A stretch of 64,000 bases of DNA from an uncultured Chryseobacterium sp. (GCF_936933875.1 NZ_CAKZIK010000029.1:62001-126000); one strand, 5' to 3'. Numbered from the stretch's first letter, positions 42,846 to 51,681 are shown. Made by a program: numbers and translations. Notes: generated by a model not told the origin, from the sequence alone.

Positions 42846-42878
42846 AAGATTTTTCTTCCTGAAAATCTTTTTCTTTTT
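42846..42878 (+). terminator. terminator after the 26-aa ORF
   Basis: Stem AAGATTTT/AAAATCTT with an 8-nt loop, followed by a T-rich tail; 9 bp after the stop. Confidence 0.65.
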
Positions 42879-43025
42879 ATGCAGGCTTCTGTTCCGCTTT
42901 CTCTTCAGCCTTAAAAGCCAAAATTTTAAGGTAAAGGAATTTTCTCCCAATAATTCGGAAGGTTAAAATTTCCGAAAAGGATATTTCTCCCTCAATCTCA
43001 AAGATATTTTTTGATTTGAATTTTA

Positions 43026-43952
43026 TTAGGAAAGAAATTCAATATTTCGTTTCAAACCTGCAAACTTGGTCCTTTTCACCGGAGATTTTCTGAAAATTTC
43101 CGAGAAAATTTCCTGTGTCAATTCTTTCCACTCTCCTTTTCTGAAGTTTTTCAGGAATTCATTCGGCTCAAATTTCGGCTGATTGTGTGGTAAAGAAAAC
43201 CGATTCCATGGACAAACGTCCTGGCAAATATCGCAGCCGAACATCCAGTCTTCCATTTTGTTTTGAAAATTGGAAGGAATTACGTTTTTGAGCTCAATCG
43301 TCGCGTAAGAAATACATTTGCTGCCATCAATAATTTTTTCAGAAACAATGGCGTCTGTTGGACACGCATCAATACAGGCTCTGCAAGTACCGCAATGGTC
43401 GGTTACGGGAGAATCATAAGCCAAATCTAAATCACAAATAATTTCAGCCAAAAAATAGAAAGATCCATTTTGTTTTGTGATGAGATTAGCGTTTTTTCCA
43501 ACCCAACCAATTCCGGATTTTCTGGCCCAACTTCTTTCTAAAACCGGCGCAGAATCTACAAAAATTCGGCAATGAAAATCGCCGATTTCCTCCTGAAGTT
43601 CCAAGACCATTTCGCGCAAAATTTCCTTGATAATTTCATGATAGTCTTCTCCATAAGCATATTTTGAAATTTTGAAATTTTCAAGTTCAGATATTTTTTC
43701 CTTTGGAAAATAGTTATAAGAAAGCGAAATCACGGATTTTGAACCTTCTACCAAAAGCGTTGGATTCAGCCTTTTATCGAAATAATTTTCCATGTAGGAC
43801 ATTTCGCCGTGGTAATTATTTTTCAGAAAATTCTCAAGAGGTTTTGCGTCTTCTTCCAAAAATTCAGCTTTGGAAATTCCACAGTTCATAAAACCAAACT
43901 TTTGTGCTTTGGTTTTAATCAAATTGCTATATTTTTCGGCGTTATGTAACAT
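43026..43952 (-). CDS. queG: epoxyqueuosine reductase QueG
   Basis: 308 residues. N-terminal cobalamin-binding domain (GISKAEFLEEDAKPLENFLKNNYHGEMSYMENYFDKRLNPTLLVEG) and ferredoxin-like 4Fe-4S clusters: CGTCRACIDACPTDAI and CDICQDVCPWN. GRFVDSAPVLERSWARKSGIGWVGKN-type SAPVLERSWARKSGIGWVGKN is the family signature. Last step of queuosine synthesis in tRNA. ATG at 43952; divergent from the rhodanese gene. Confidence 0.96.
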   Translation of the reverse strand: MLHNAEKYSNLIKTKAQKFGFMNCGISKAEFLEEDAKPLENFLKNNYHGEMSYMENYFDKRLNPTLLVEGSKSVISLSYNYFPKEKISELENFKISKYAYGEDYHEIIKEILREMVLELQEEIGDFHCRIFVDSAPVLERSWARKSGIGWVGKNANLITKQNGSFYFLAEIICDLDLAYDSPVTDHCGTCRACIDACPTDAIVSEKIIDGSKCISYATIELKNVIPSNFQNKMEDWMFGCDICQDVCPWNRFSLPHNQPKFEPNEFLKNFRKGEWKELTQEIFSEIFRKSPVKRTKFAGLKRNIEFLS

Positions 43953-44047
43953 AGATTACGGTGCAAAACTAACATTTTTTATATATTTGTTTAGAAAGCT
44001 GAAGCAGATTTCATTTTTATTACCTTAAAAATTTAAATTAAAAAATT

Positions 44048-44335
44048 ATGTCATTAACAGAAGTATTACAAGAAGGAAACTATCATTTAATTGATGTTCG
44101 CGAAGCAATGGAACTTGAAATGGACGGCCATATCGAAGGTGCACAAAATATTCCTTTAGGAGAACTGGAAGACAGAAAACAGGAAGTTGTTAATCTTTCC
44201 GGAACCAAAATTTTCTTCTGCAGAAGCGGAAACAGAAGCGGAAAAGCGGTAGATTATTTTAAATCTCAGGGAATGACCGATGTTTACAACGGAGGTGGTT
44301 ATGCCGATATGAAGGAAACTTTGGAAAGCCTTTAG
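44048..44335 (+). CDS. rhodanese-like domain protein
   Basis: 95 residues, a single rhodanese domain: LIDVREAMELEMDGHIEGAQNIPLGELEDR and the active-site loop FFCRSGNRSGKAVDYF with the catalytic Cys. Sulfur transfer or thiosulfate sulfurtransferase activity is expected; partners are unknown. Cytosolic, full length, ATG at 44048. A bidirectional terminator follows. Confidence 0.92.
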   Translation: MSLTEVLQEGNYHLIDVREAMELEMDGHIEGAQNIPLGELEDRKQEVVNLSGTKIFFCRSGNRSGKAVDYFKSQGMTDVYNGGGYADMKETLESL

Positions 44336-44343
44336 GTAAAAAT

Positions 44344-44374
44344 AAAAAATCCTTTCGATTGAAAGGATTTTTTT
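44344..44374. terminator. bidirectional terminator between rhodanese and nitronate monooxygenase genes
   Basis: Stem AAATCCTTTC/GAAAGGATTT with A and T runs on the two sides, between convergent genes. Confidence 0.85.
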
Positions 44375-44376
44375 AT

Positions 44377-45363
44377 TTAGAGAAAGTCGTGATAATTTGC
44401 TTCTTTGTATTCCTTCAGCAATTTTTCGAAAACTTCTTCCACCGGCAAAATTTCATCAATTAAAGCGGAAACCTGCCCAATTTCGAGTTCGCCATCTTCC
44501 AAATCGCCTTCGAACATTCCGCGTTTCGCCCGCGCTCTTCCTACAGTTGCTTTGAGCGTTTCTGCATCGCGACCTGTTTCGTATAGTCCTTCAATATCAT
44601 AAAAGAATTTATTTTTAACCAAACGAACAGGAGCTAATTCTTTTAAAGTGAGTTGCGTATCGCCTTCGTTGAGCTGCGTAATCTTTTGCTTCCAATTGTC
44701 GTGCGAACTTGCTTCCGCAGTCGCAGCGAATCTCGACCCAATCTGAACACCATCTGCACCGAGAATCATGGCTGCTTTAATTTGTGCTCCGGTTCCAATT
44801 CCACCCGCTGCAATTAATGGTGTAGAAATGTGTTTTATAACATTTGGAATCAGGCAAAAAGTTGTGGTTTCATCACGGCCGTTATGACCTCCCGCTTCAA
44901 ATCCTTCTGCAACAATGGCATCAACTCCAGCTTCTTCGCATTTCATCGCAAATTTGGTGGAAGAAACAACGTGAGCAACCGTTAACCCTTCTTTCTTTAA
45001 AGTTTCAGTATAGGTTTTCGGATTTCCGGCTGAAGTGAAAACAATCTTCACTCCTTCCTCCAAAATAATTTGGATAATTTCTTCAATATTCGGATAAAGC
45101 ATCGGAACATTCACACCAAAAGGTTTATCTGTAGCTGCTTTACATTTCTGAATATTTTCGCGCAAAATATCAGGATACATACTGCCGGCTCCAATAAGAC
45201 CCAAACCGCCGCAATTGGACACCGCAGAAGCCAATTTCCACCCTGAATGCCAAATCATTCCACCCTGAATGATGGGATATTTGATGTCGAAAAGTTTGGT
45301 AATTCTGTTCTGCTGTTCGCTGTACATTTTTTCCGCGATTCCGAAATGAATAAAGTTGCTCAT
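44377..45363 (-). CDS. nitronate monooxygenase-like flavoprotein
   Basis: Up to 328 residues from ATG 45363; an internal ATG at 45327 (MYSEQQNRITKLFDIKYPIIQGGMIWHSGW) is closer to the usual N-terminus of the family, so the start is uncertain. FMN-binding TIM barrel with KYPIIQGGMIWHSG, EGFEAGGHNGRDE, TPLIAAGGIGTGAQIKAAMILGADGVQIGSRF. The family oxidises propionate 3-nitronate and includes enoyl-ACP reductase-like members. It has no operon partner; upstream is a GC-rich perfect hairpin. Confidence 0.85.
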   Translation of the reverse strand: MSNFIHFGIAEKMYSEQQNRITKLFDIKYPIIQGGMIWHSGWKLASAVSNCGGLGLIGAGSMYPDILRENIQKCKAATDKPFGVNVPMLYPNIEEIIQIILEEGVKIVFTSAGNPKTYTETLKKEGLTVAHVVSSTKFAMKCEEAGVDAIVAEGFEAGGHNGRDETTTFCLIPNVIKHISTPLIAAGGIGTGAQIKAAMILGADGVQIGSRFAATAEASSHDNWKQKITQLNEGDTQLTLKELAPVRLVKNKFFYDIEGLYETGRDAETLKATVGRARAKRGMFEGDLEDGELEIGQVSALIDEILPVEEVFEKLLKEYKEANYHDFL

Positions 45364-45411
45364 GGAGTAAATTTACGGAAATGCTGAATAAAAGCGCAAG
45401 TTTTAAAGGCC

Positions 45412-45448
45412 TTTTTTTCGGCGGCGGCAAAGCCGCCGCCGAAAAAAA
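45412..45448. repeat. 17-bp perfect GC-rich hairpin (second copy)
   Basis: TTTTTTTCGGCGGCGGC (45412-45428), loop AAA, then the exact reverse complement (45432-45448). Same design as the hairpin at 20746-20778 but with different stem sequence. It lies between the NMO gene start and the PPIase stop, upstream of the PPIase terminator at 45471. Confidence 0.75.
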
Positions 45449-45470
45449 AATCGTTCAATAAAAATTCAAA

Positions 45471-45508
45471 CAAAAAAAATCTCCGAAAAAATTTCGGAGA
45501 TTGTATTT
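45471..45508 (-). terminator. terminator of the SurA-like PPIase gene
   Basis: Minus-strand stem AATCTCCGAAA/TTTCGGAGATT with T-rich tail, a few bases beyond the stop at 45508. Confidence 0.75.
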
Positions 45509-46869
45509 TACTGTGTAATTGCTGTTTTGTTCCAGTTGGTTTTAAACTGACAGTCTTTATATCGGTTATCGATGGAGATAAATGTATTGGGTAGTTTTTC
45601 GTTCACCCATTTTTCTACTATCTCGCCTTTTTTCTTGTTGAGTGCAAGATTTCTTATTCTCTCATAATCCGTAGTAATATCCAATTGGTGAGCCGGAATT
45701 ACATCATTAACTTTAACCAATACTACTGTTTTTCTGTCGTTAACAGCATCGTCATAAACATCAGTCATGTCACCTTTGTTCAAACCTGCAATTTGGTAAG
45801 CCATTGTTGGATTAAGACTCATTTTTTCAATTTTGTCACCTTCTTCGCTTGCAATAATTCCTGCATTAAACTTAGTAGTTTTATCATCCGAAAATTTGAA
45901 AGCAGCTTCTTTGAAAGTCATTTTTCCATCGGCAATCAAGGTTTTAATACTGTCGAGTTCTTTTTTAGCTGAAGCTATTTCCTCTGGAGTGGGCTCAGCT
46001 TTTAGAAGAATATGTCTCGCATCATATTGCTTTCCGCTTTTCTTCACTAGCTGAATGATGTGATACCCAAAATCAGTCTCAACCGGTTCAGAAATTTCAC
46101 CTTCCTGAAGGTTTAAAGCAGCAGCTTCAAATTGCTTCACCATTTTACCTCTGGAAATATTGGTGTAAAGTCCTCCATTTGCTGCAGAACCTGGGTCTTC
46201 AGAATAAATTCTTGCCTGAGATTCAAAACTTTCTCCGTTGAGTATGTCCTGCTTTATTTTTTTAAGCTTGGCTTTCAGTTCGTCTTTATGTGCTTCTGTC
46301 AGTTTAGGATACATCATAATTTGCGAAAGAGAAACTTCGTCTTTCACTTCAGGAAGCTGTGTTTTGTACTGGTTGAAGAAATCCGTTACTTCGTTTGGTG
46401 TAACGTCTGCTTTTTCAGTAATTCTCGCATATTTCTGTCCACCGTAATAATTATCGGTATCAATTTTTTCGATGGCATTTTTCATCTCGTAAGACGTACG
46501 GAATTTGTAAGCATTCAGCATTGTTTTTTCATCCGGAAACTGCCCTAGAATTTGGTTATACTTGTTATCCGCCATTTCTTTAATGGCTGCACTTCTGTTT
46601 TCAATTAATGTATCTCTTTTTGCTTCATAAATCAACAGTTTGTTGTTTACAACGCTTTCCAAAAATTCGCATTTGTCGGAAACATTCATTCCCTGTTGCT
46701 TAGAGTAATTCATTTGATCAATAACATCAGACTCCAAAACAATTTCGTTACCAATAACCGCTGCAATACCATCCACCAAATCTCCTTTCTGAAGCTGCGC
46801 CTGCATTTTCACTGAAAAAACTGTGAACATCAACATCAAAACAGAAAGTAGTTTTATATTTTTTACCAT
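45508..46869 (-). CDS. periplasmic peptidylprolyl isomerase with two parvulin domains (SurA-like)
   Basis: 453 residues with a signal peptide (MVKNIKLLSVLMLMFTVFSVKMQAQ). A SurA N-terminal helical domain (IAAVIGNEIVLESDVIDQMNYSKQQG) is followed by two parvulin folds: VSLSQIMMYPKLTEAHKDELKAKLKK... and QYDARHILLKAEPTPEEIASAKKELDSI..., each with the GG and F-FGYHIIQL-type ends (GGLYTNISRGKMVKQFEAAAL; ETDFGYHIIQLVKKS). It folds outer-membrane barrels. It is downstream of a second, larger PPIase gene, 65 bp apart. Confidence 0.9.
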   Translation of the reverse strand: MVKNIKLLSVLMLMFTVFSVKMQAQLQKGDLVDGIAAVIGNEIVLESDVIDQMNYSKQQGMNVSDKCEFLESVVNNKLLIYEAKRDTLIENRSAAIKEMADNKYNQILGQFPDEKTMLNAYKFRTSYEMKNAIEKIDTDNYYGGQKYARITEKADVTPNEVTDFFNQYKTQLPEVKDEVSLSQIMMYPKLTEAHKDELKAKLKKIKQDILNGESFESQARIYSEDPGSAANGGLYTNISRGKMVKQFEAAALNLQEGEISEPVETDFGYHIIQLVKKSGKQYDARHILLKAEPTPEEIASAKKELDSIKTLIADGKMTFKEAAFKFSDDKTTKFNAGIIASEEGDKIEKMSLNPTMAYQIAGLNKGDMTDVYDDAVNDRKTVVLVKVNDVIPAHQLDITTDYERIRNLALNKKKGEIVEKWVNEKLPNTFISIDNRYKDCQFKTNWNKTAITQ

Positions 46870-46934
46870 CTTAAAAATTTAATAAGTTGCAAAATTAGAA
46901 TTCTAATTGAATTTTGCTGTATTTTTTTTTATAA

Positions 46935-48767
46935 TTATTTCTTAAAATTTTTCTCCAAATCATTAAGAAAAGCAGGTTCTACCACAATTTTGGTTTTTGC
47001 TCTTTGGGTTGCAATGGTTTCCTGTAATTTTTGCTCTATAACTGCATCATTTAAAAGCTCTTCTGATTCTTTCTGCGTCATTTGTTGTTCCGGTAAAATA
47101 TCATCAATTGCAATTACCAAAGTTCTGTCTCCCAGTTTTGTAGTGTGAACACCTTTTTTGAAAGGAACATTATTTTTCACGAAAACATCAGCATTTTTTT
47201 CCATTTTTCCGTCCTCAAAATGAACGAGAATCTGGTTTTTATCATTCAGTTTTCCATAATATTTCTTCTTTAGTGCTTCCCAGTTTTTAGCATCCTTGAT
47301 TTCTTTTTCAATCTCAGATTTAAGCTTTTCATCTGCAAGAATGGCAACTCTACCCTGTGCTCTTTGCTCCCACATATATTTGCTTTTGTTCTTAGTGTAA
47401 TAATCTGTAAGCCATTGTGGATGCGCATCTACTTCTTTCTTCAAATATTCAGAAAAAATATAATCAGAGTAGATACTTCTTTTATAAAGATCCAGTTCTT
47501 TTTTAATTTCGGGTTGATCCGCAAAATCTTCAGAATAAGATGCTATAACAAACTGACCTGTCGTGTAATCAATTAATTCCGGCCATTGATCTGCTGGAAT
47601 TTTATCCAAATCCTTAACTTTTTCTGTCAAACTCTTCTTCAGATCACCAAATTTCATCTGATGATTATTGTACTGATACAGAACTGCATTATCATTTTTA
47701 AAACCATTGAAAGCCGCGTAAGAAGTTCTGATTGTTTTTAAATCTTTCCCCTCTTTATATTGAGGTGAAGCTTTTAGCTGATCTGTAAGTCTTTGCAGCA
47801 AAACATCGCTGTAATTAGAATTCAGCATTTCTCTTTTGAAAAGTCCTTTCGATTTTTCGTTTAACTGATACGGAACAATATCATAGATATTGAAAATATA
47901 ATAACGGTTGTTGATTAAAATCGGTTCAGAATAATAACCAACAGGTTTTCCTTTCAGTGCATTATATACTTCATCCGGCAAAGTTGGCGAACCTAGAACT
48001 GCACCACCATTGTTGATTTCGTTTTCATTGGAACCGAATTGCTTCGTTACTTCCAAGAATTTTTTGCCCGATTTCAAAGCAGCATAGATGTCTTCCTTCT
48101 GTTTTGCAGCTTTTTCATCATTCGCATAAGAAACAGTTCCGAACACCACATAACCCAAACTTGGTCTTGTATTGATTAATTTTGCAAAACTTACGCTTCC
48201 GGAATTGTTGTACAACTTCGTATAGCTTCCCGGTTTTGCATTTACTAAGTCGGTGTACATTGAAGGCTCGATAAGACCGGGTTTAATGTACATTGCAGGA
48301 GCATCCTGTTTCACATAAGTTTTTACAGCAGCTTCCATCGAAAGTTTACCGGAAACTACATCATTATACACTTTCTGATAATCAGTTTTGTCATCTGCCT
48401 CTTTCTGTACAACAAAAAACAAAGCGTTTCTTTCCGTTTGATTTTGTTTTACATAATCCTGCAAAAGTCCGTCGAACATTGCTTTAGGATAGAAATTAGC
48501 TTCACGAAGTTCTCCTTCTCTTGCTGCTAATCTGTTTTTGAAATAGCTTAAAGTATCAGCTTTTTTTTCCGCTGCAAACTGCTGCAACAAAAGAAAATCC
48601 TGTACGCTTTTCATTGTTTTTTCAACTCCAACATTTTGAAGTCCGTAAAGATTGTCTTTCTTAAAATCCTGTAGCGAAATACTGTCTTTCCCTACAATCA
48701 TGTATTGTGCAGAAACAATTCCCGATAGAAAAAGTGCTGCAATTGCAATATTTTTTTTCATAAACAT
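46935..48767 (-). CDS. large parvulin-type peptidylprolyl isomerase, exported
   Basis: 610 residues, with a signal peptide after MFMKK; the ATG two codons later (48761) is also possible. One clear parvulin-like region (about residues 200-290, with YVVFGTVSYANDEKAAKQKEDIYAALKSGKKFLEVTKQFGSNE and GAVLGSPTLPDEVYNALKGKPVG) plus a degenerate second one near the C-terminus. Long helical segments and the overall length recall PpiD-type chaperones of flavobacteria, but without a membrane anchor. It should assist outer-membrane protein folding together with the SurA-like protein encoded just downstream. Confidence 0.8.
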   Translation of the reverse strand: MFMKKNIAIAALFLSGIVSAQYMIVGKDSISLQDFKKDNLYGLQNVGVEKTMKSVQDFLLLQQFAAEKKADTLSYFKNRLAAREGELREANFYPKAMFDGLLQDYVKQNQTERNALFFVVQKEADDKTDYQKVYNDVVSGKLSMEAAVKTYVKQDAPAMYIKPGLIEPSMYTDLVNAKPGSYTKLYNNSGSVSFAKLINTRPSLGYVVFGTVSYANDEKAAKQKEDIYAALKSGKKFLEVTKQFGSNENEINNGGAVLGSPTLPDEVYNALKGKPVGYYSEPILINNRYYIFNIYDIVPYQLNEKSKGLFKREMLNSNYSDVLLQRLTDQLKASPQYKEGKDLKTIRTSYAAFNGFKNDNAVLYQYNNHQMKFGDLKKSLTEKVKDLDKIPADQWPELIDYTTGQFVIASYSEDFADQPEIKKELDLYKRSIYSDYIFSEYLKKEVDAHPQWLTDYYTKNKSKYMWEQRAQGRVAILADEKLKSEIEKEIKDAKNWEALKKKYYGKLNDKNQILVHFEDGKMEKNADVFVKNNVPFKKGVHTTKLGDRTLVIAIDDILPEQQMTQKESEELLNDAVIEQKLQETIATQRAKTKIVVEPAFLNDLEKNFKK

Positions 48768-48814
48768 TAAAAAAACTGTTTACTGAAGATAAGTTTTAGA
48801 TGTAAAAGTTAAAA

Positions 48815-49735
48815 TTAAACGGTAACGTCGAAAGTGGTAAGTTCCTTAAACTGACGGATTCTTCCAATCATTTCGCCTTCGGAAATTTCTTCCAAACGCT
48901 CGGTTCCGAATTTTTCTACCGTGAAAGAAGCCAATGCAGAACCCACAATAAGCGCAGATTTCATCGTTTCGAAATCGAAATCGCCTTTCTTCGCCAAATA
49001 CGCTGCAAAACCTCCTGCGAAAGTATCTCCGGCTCCGGTTGGATCGAAAACTTCTTCTAAAGGAAGCGCAGGAATTGCAAAAATTCTTCCATCATGGAAC
49101 AATAAAGCACCGTGTTCACCTTTTTTGATAATCACGTATTCCGGTCCCATTGTGTGGATTTTTTTCGCTGCTTTTACCAAAGAATATTCTCCGGAAAGCT
49201 GTCTTGCTTCTTCGTCGTTAATAGTAATGACGTCGGTTTTCTTAATCATCTCCATCAAAGTTTCCAAAGCAGTATCCATCCAGAAATTCATGGTATCTAA
49301 AATAACCAATTTCGGTTTGTTCTGCATTTTTTCCAAAACAGAGAGCTGAACTCCAGGATGAAGGTTTCCTAACATCAAAACTTCTGCATCTTGCATCGTT
49401 GCAGGAATTTTTGGGTCAAAATCCGCCAAAACGTTCACTTCTGTTGCCAGAGTATCTCTTGAGTTCAAATCATTATGATATCTTCCGCTCCAAAAGAACG
49501 TTTTTCCGTCGGGAACAATTTCAATTCCATTGATATCAACGCCTCTGTTTTGCAGCATATCCAAATCAGACTGTGGGAAATCTCCTCCTACAACAGAAAC
49601 AATTCCGGATTTTACTCCCAAAATTGATGATGCCAAACCAATATAAGTTGCTGCACCTCCCAAAATTTTATCCGTTTTTCCGAATGGTGTTTCAATCGCA
49701 TCAAATGCTACAGAACCTACTACTAAAAGTTTCAT
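48815..49735 (-). CDS. PfkB family carbohydrate kinase
   Basis: 306 residues. ILGGAATYIGLASSILGVKSGIVSVVGGDFPQSDLDML at the N-terminus and DPTGAGDTFAGGFAAYLAKKG (catalytic Asp) near the C-terminus are the two ribokinase-family signatures; ITINDEEARQLSG fits nucleoside/ribose kinases of the PfkB group. The substrate is not readable from motifs alone. It lies 37 bp downstream of gldD, in the same transcriptional direction as the PPIase genes. Confidence 0.85.
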   Translation of the reverse strand: MKLLVVGSVAFDAIETPFGKTDKILGGAATYIGLASSILGVKSGIVSVVGGDFPQSDLDMLQNRGVDINGIEIVPDGKTFFWSGRYHNDLNSRDTLATEVNVLADFDPKIPATMQDAEVLMLGNLHPGVQLSVLEKMQNKPKLVILDTMNFWMDTALETLMEMIKKTDVITINDEEARQLSGEYSLVKAAKKIHTMGPEYVIIKKGEHGALLFHDGRIFAIPALPLEEVFDPTGAGDTFAGGFAAYLAKKGDFDFETMKSALIVGSALASFTVEKFGTERLEEISEGEMIGRIRQFKELTTFDVTV

Positions 49736-49772
49736 ATTATTTTTTGTTTTATTCTAAATATTTAATTATCAA

Positions 49773-50327
49773 TTATTTCCACTCGAAAGTATCAATCATG
49801 TGGAGCATATCTTTTTTAATGTAATCTACCGCCGGAGCTAAAGAATCCGGTTTTGGTCTTGTGTTGAAATAAAGGTTCGCCGTAACATAATGTTTGGTAC
49901 TGTCCGTCACAAAAAACTGAATATTAGAAGCGGTTTGACCTTTGAGCTCATAAAAATTTCCATACACTTTTCTTTCAGGATAGCTGAAAGATTTTGTGTC
50001 GATTGACGAAGCTTTAATGGTATGTTCGTACACCATTTTCTCGGATTCCTTTACGTGAAGCGCAAAATCATTTTTAATGGGAAAATAGGTGATAAAAACT
50101 TTGGCTTTCATTTCCGGATAGTTGATGTAGTACCAACAAGGGTTTTTAGCGTCGGTAACTTTCGAAAAATCAGAGTATTCGAAACTAAAAGAACAAGGTG
50201 AAGAAAATTTCAGATATTTCGGCTGCGGATATTCCAAACGGAGTTCTCCGGAAGGTTTTGGCTTATAATCTTCGCCACAGGAAACCAAAATTACCGCTAA
50301 TAAAATGAAAATGAGTTTTTTAAACAT
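49773..50327 (-). CDS. gldD: gliding motility lipoprotein GldD
   Basis: 184 residues from ATG 50327; the TTG at 50342 is inside the promoter region. The lipobox is LVSC (MFKKLIFILLAVILVSC). LRLEYPQPKYLKFSSPCSFSFEYSDFSKV, CWYYINYPEMKAKVFITYFPIKNDF and FDFNTRPKPDSLAP-type FNTRPKPDSLAPAVDYIKKDMLHMIDTFEW are diagnostic for GldD, needed for type IX secretion-linked gliding in flavobacteria. A TATTTTTG -7 box ends 5 nt before the ATG, so the mRNA may be leaderless. Unlike the usual ssb-gldE-gldD order, no gldE or ssb is present upstream; mutY follows the gap. Confidence 0.92.
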   Translation of the reverse strand: MFKKLIFILLAVILVSCGEDYKPKPSGELRLEYPQPKYLKFSSPCSFSFEYSDFSKVTDAKNPCWYYINYPEMKAKVFITYFPIKNDFALHVKESEKMVYEHTIKASSIDTKSFSYPERKVYGNFYELKGQTASNIQFFVTDSTKHYVTANLYFNTRPKPDSLAPAVDYIKKDMLHMIDTFEWK

Positions 50328-50331
50328 TGCG

Positions 50332-50339
50332 CAAAAATA
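50332..50339 (-). promoter_or_regulatory. -7 box of gldD (TATTTTTG) directly before the ATG
   Basis: Minus strand TATTTTTG, then C, G, C, A, ATG. If used, the transcript would be leaderless or nearly so. The -33 element is weak. Confidence 0.5.
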
Positions 50340-50394
50340 CAAATTAGATTTCAGATTTTAAACAGAAGATTCGTCATGATTTTTAATGAAATTT

Positions 50395-50610
50395 TAAACG
50401 CAGTGAGCACAAAAATTTTCGAAAATTTTTTAGTTTAAAGACGCAAAGGCGCTTCGCTTAGCAAAGTTTTATTTTTGAAAGTTTTCGACTTCGCTAAGAC
50501 TGACAATTCTTATAAACAATATCATTAAAAAGTGTCACACTGAGCGAAGTCGAAGTGTATTTAATTATGATTACTGCTAAGTGAAGCGCCTTTGCGAACT
50601 TTTCAATTTG
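50395..50610. repeat. intergenic element with a 21-bp inverted repeat (CGCAAAGGCGCTT type)
   Basis: In the 316-bp gap between gldD and mutY. CGCAAAGGCGCTTCGCTTAGC (50442-50462) is matched inverted by 50576-50596 (one mismatch) with about 113 bp between, which includes a copy of the GAGCGAAGTCGAAG dispersed repeat (50533-50555). A related but decayed form is at 6381-6488 and fragments at 54020-54082. No coding potential seen. Confidence 0.65.
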
Positions 50611-50643
50611 AAGGTTTGCAAAATTTCCTTGCGATCTTTTCAA

Positions 50644-51681
50644 TTAAGAATTTTCAAGTATATTCAAATATTTTTCAAGCGGTTTTGGGAAAGATTTTTG
50701 ATGAGATTCTTCTATATTTACCATTAAGAAACCTTCTTTTTCGGCAAATTTGATGAAATCGCTTTTCTTTTCAATATTCACTTTAAAAATATCTATTGAA
50801 AGATTCCTGTGAGTGAGTTTATGTGAAACAGAAGTTTGATTTTGTATCAACCCTTCCCAATTTTCCGGTATTGAAGTTGGAAACTCGTACAGTTTTTTCC
50901 AAATATCGCTTTCGTCGCGTTGCTTAATTAAAAACTGATTTCCACATTCAACAAAATAATATTTCAGCTGAAGTTCTGTTGGTTTTATTTTTTTTGATTT
51001 GAATGGGAACTGCTGAATTTTTCCGATTTGAAAAGCAAGACAATCTTTATGTAAAGGGCAATCTTCACATTTCGGATTTTTGGGTTTACAGATTTCAGAA
51101 CCTAAATCCATCATGGCTTCATTGAAATGTCCGGCTTCATTTTCGGGCATCATTCTTAAAGCGATTTCAGAAAAATAATTGAAAGCAGAAGTATTTGAAA
51201 TATCAAAATCATCAGCAAAAACTCTTGAAAGAACGCGGTGAAAATTTCCGTCAACTGCAGGAATTTTCATCCCAAAACAAATGCTGGAAACTGCTGCAGC
51301 AGTATATTTTCCTACTCCTTTCAGAGAAAGAATATCTTCATATTTTTCGGGAAATTTTCCATCGAATTCTTTAATAATTTGTTTCGCGGCTTTGTGAACA
51401 TTCAACGCTCGGGAATAATAACCAAGTCCTTTCCAATAAAGCAAAACCTCGTCTGTTTCAGCGTTCGCCAAAGTTTCAACATCGGGAAAACGTTCGATAA
51501 AACGGTTGTAATGATTCAATCCCTGTTCTATCCTGGTTTGCTGAAAAACGATTTCGCAAATCCAAATTTTGTAAGGATTTTTGGTTTTTCGAAATGGCAA
51601 ATCGCGGCCATGAATTTTATACCACGCCAATAATTTTTCACCAACATGAAGAAAATCAGCGTTTTGTTTTTTAGGTTTCAA
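50644..51681 (-). CDS. mutY: A/G-specific adenine DNA glycosylase MutY
   Basis: 345 residues. HhH-GPD glycosylase with ICEIVFQQTRIEQGLNHYNRFIERFP, LKGVGKYTAAAVSSICFGMKIPAVDGN (helix-hairpin-helix and the catalytic Asp), the C-terminal 4Fe-4S cluster CxxxxxxCxxCxxxxxC in EICKPKNPKCEDCPLHKDC, and an oxoG-recognition NUDIX-like tail. It removes A opposite 8-oxoG. There is no ATG: the only standard in-frame start is TTG at 51681, limited by an upstream stop at 51693-51691. The start lies in the shared region with the divergent HU promoter. Confidence 0.93.
   Translation of the reverse strand: MKPKKQNADFLHVGEKLLAWYKIHGRDLPFRKTKNPYKIWICEIVFQQTRIEQGLNHYNRFIERFPDVETLANAETDEVLLYWKGLGYYSRALNVHKAAKQIIKEFDGKFPEKYEDILSLKGVGKYTAAAVSSICFGMKIPAVDGNFHRVLSRVFADDFDISNTSAFNYFSEIALRMMPENEAGHFNEAMMDLGSEICKPKNPKCEDCPLHKDCLAFQIGKIQQFPFKSKKIKPTELQLKYYFVECGNQFLIKQRDESDIWKKLYEFPTSIPENWEGLIQNQTSVSHKLTHRNLSIDIFKVNIEKKSDFIKFAEKEGFLMVNIEESHQKSFPKPLEKYLNILENS

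Noticed and set aside
42877..43038. Minus-strand open frame of about 54 codons after queG, reading FEIEGEISFSEILTFRIIGRK
   Set aside because: No ATG, GTG or TTG lies anywhere in the frame, and it begins inside the queG stop region, so it is not called a gene.
50395..50610. CRISPR-like array
   Set aside because: There are two inverted arms rather than direct repeats with regular spacers, and no cas genes occur in the window.
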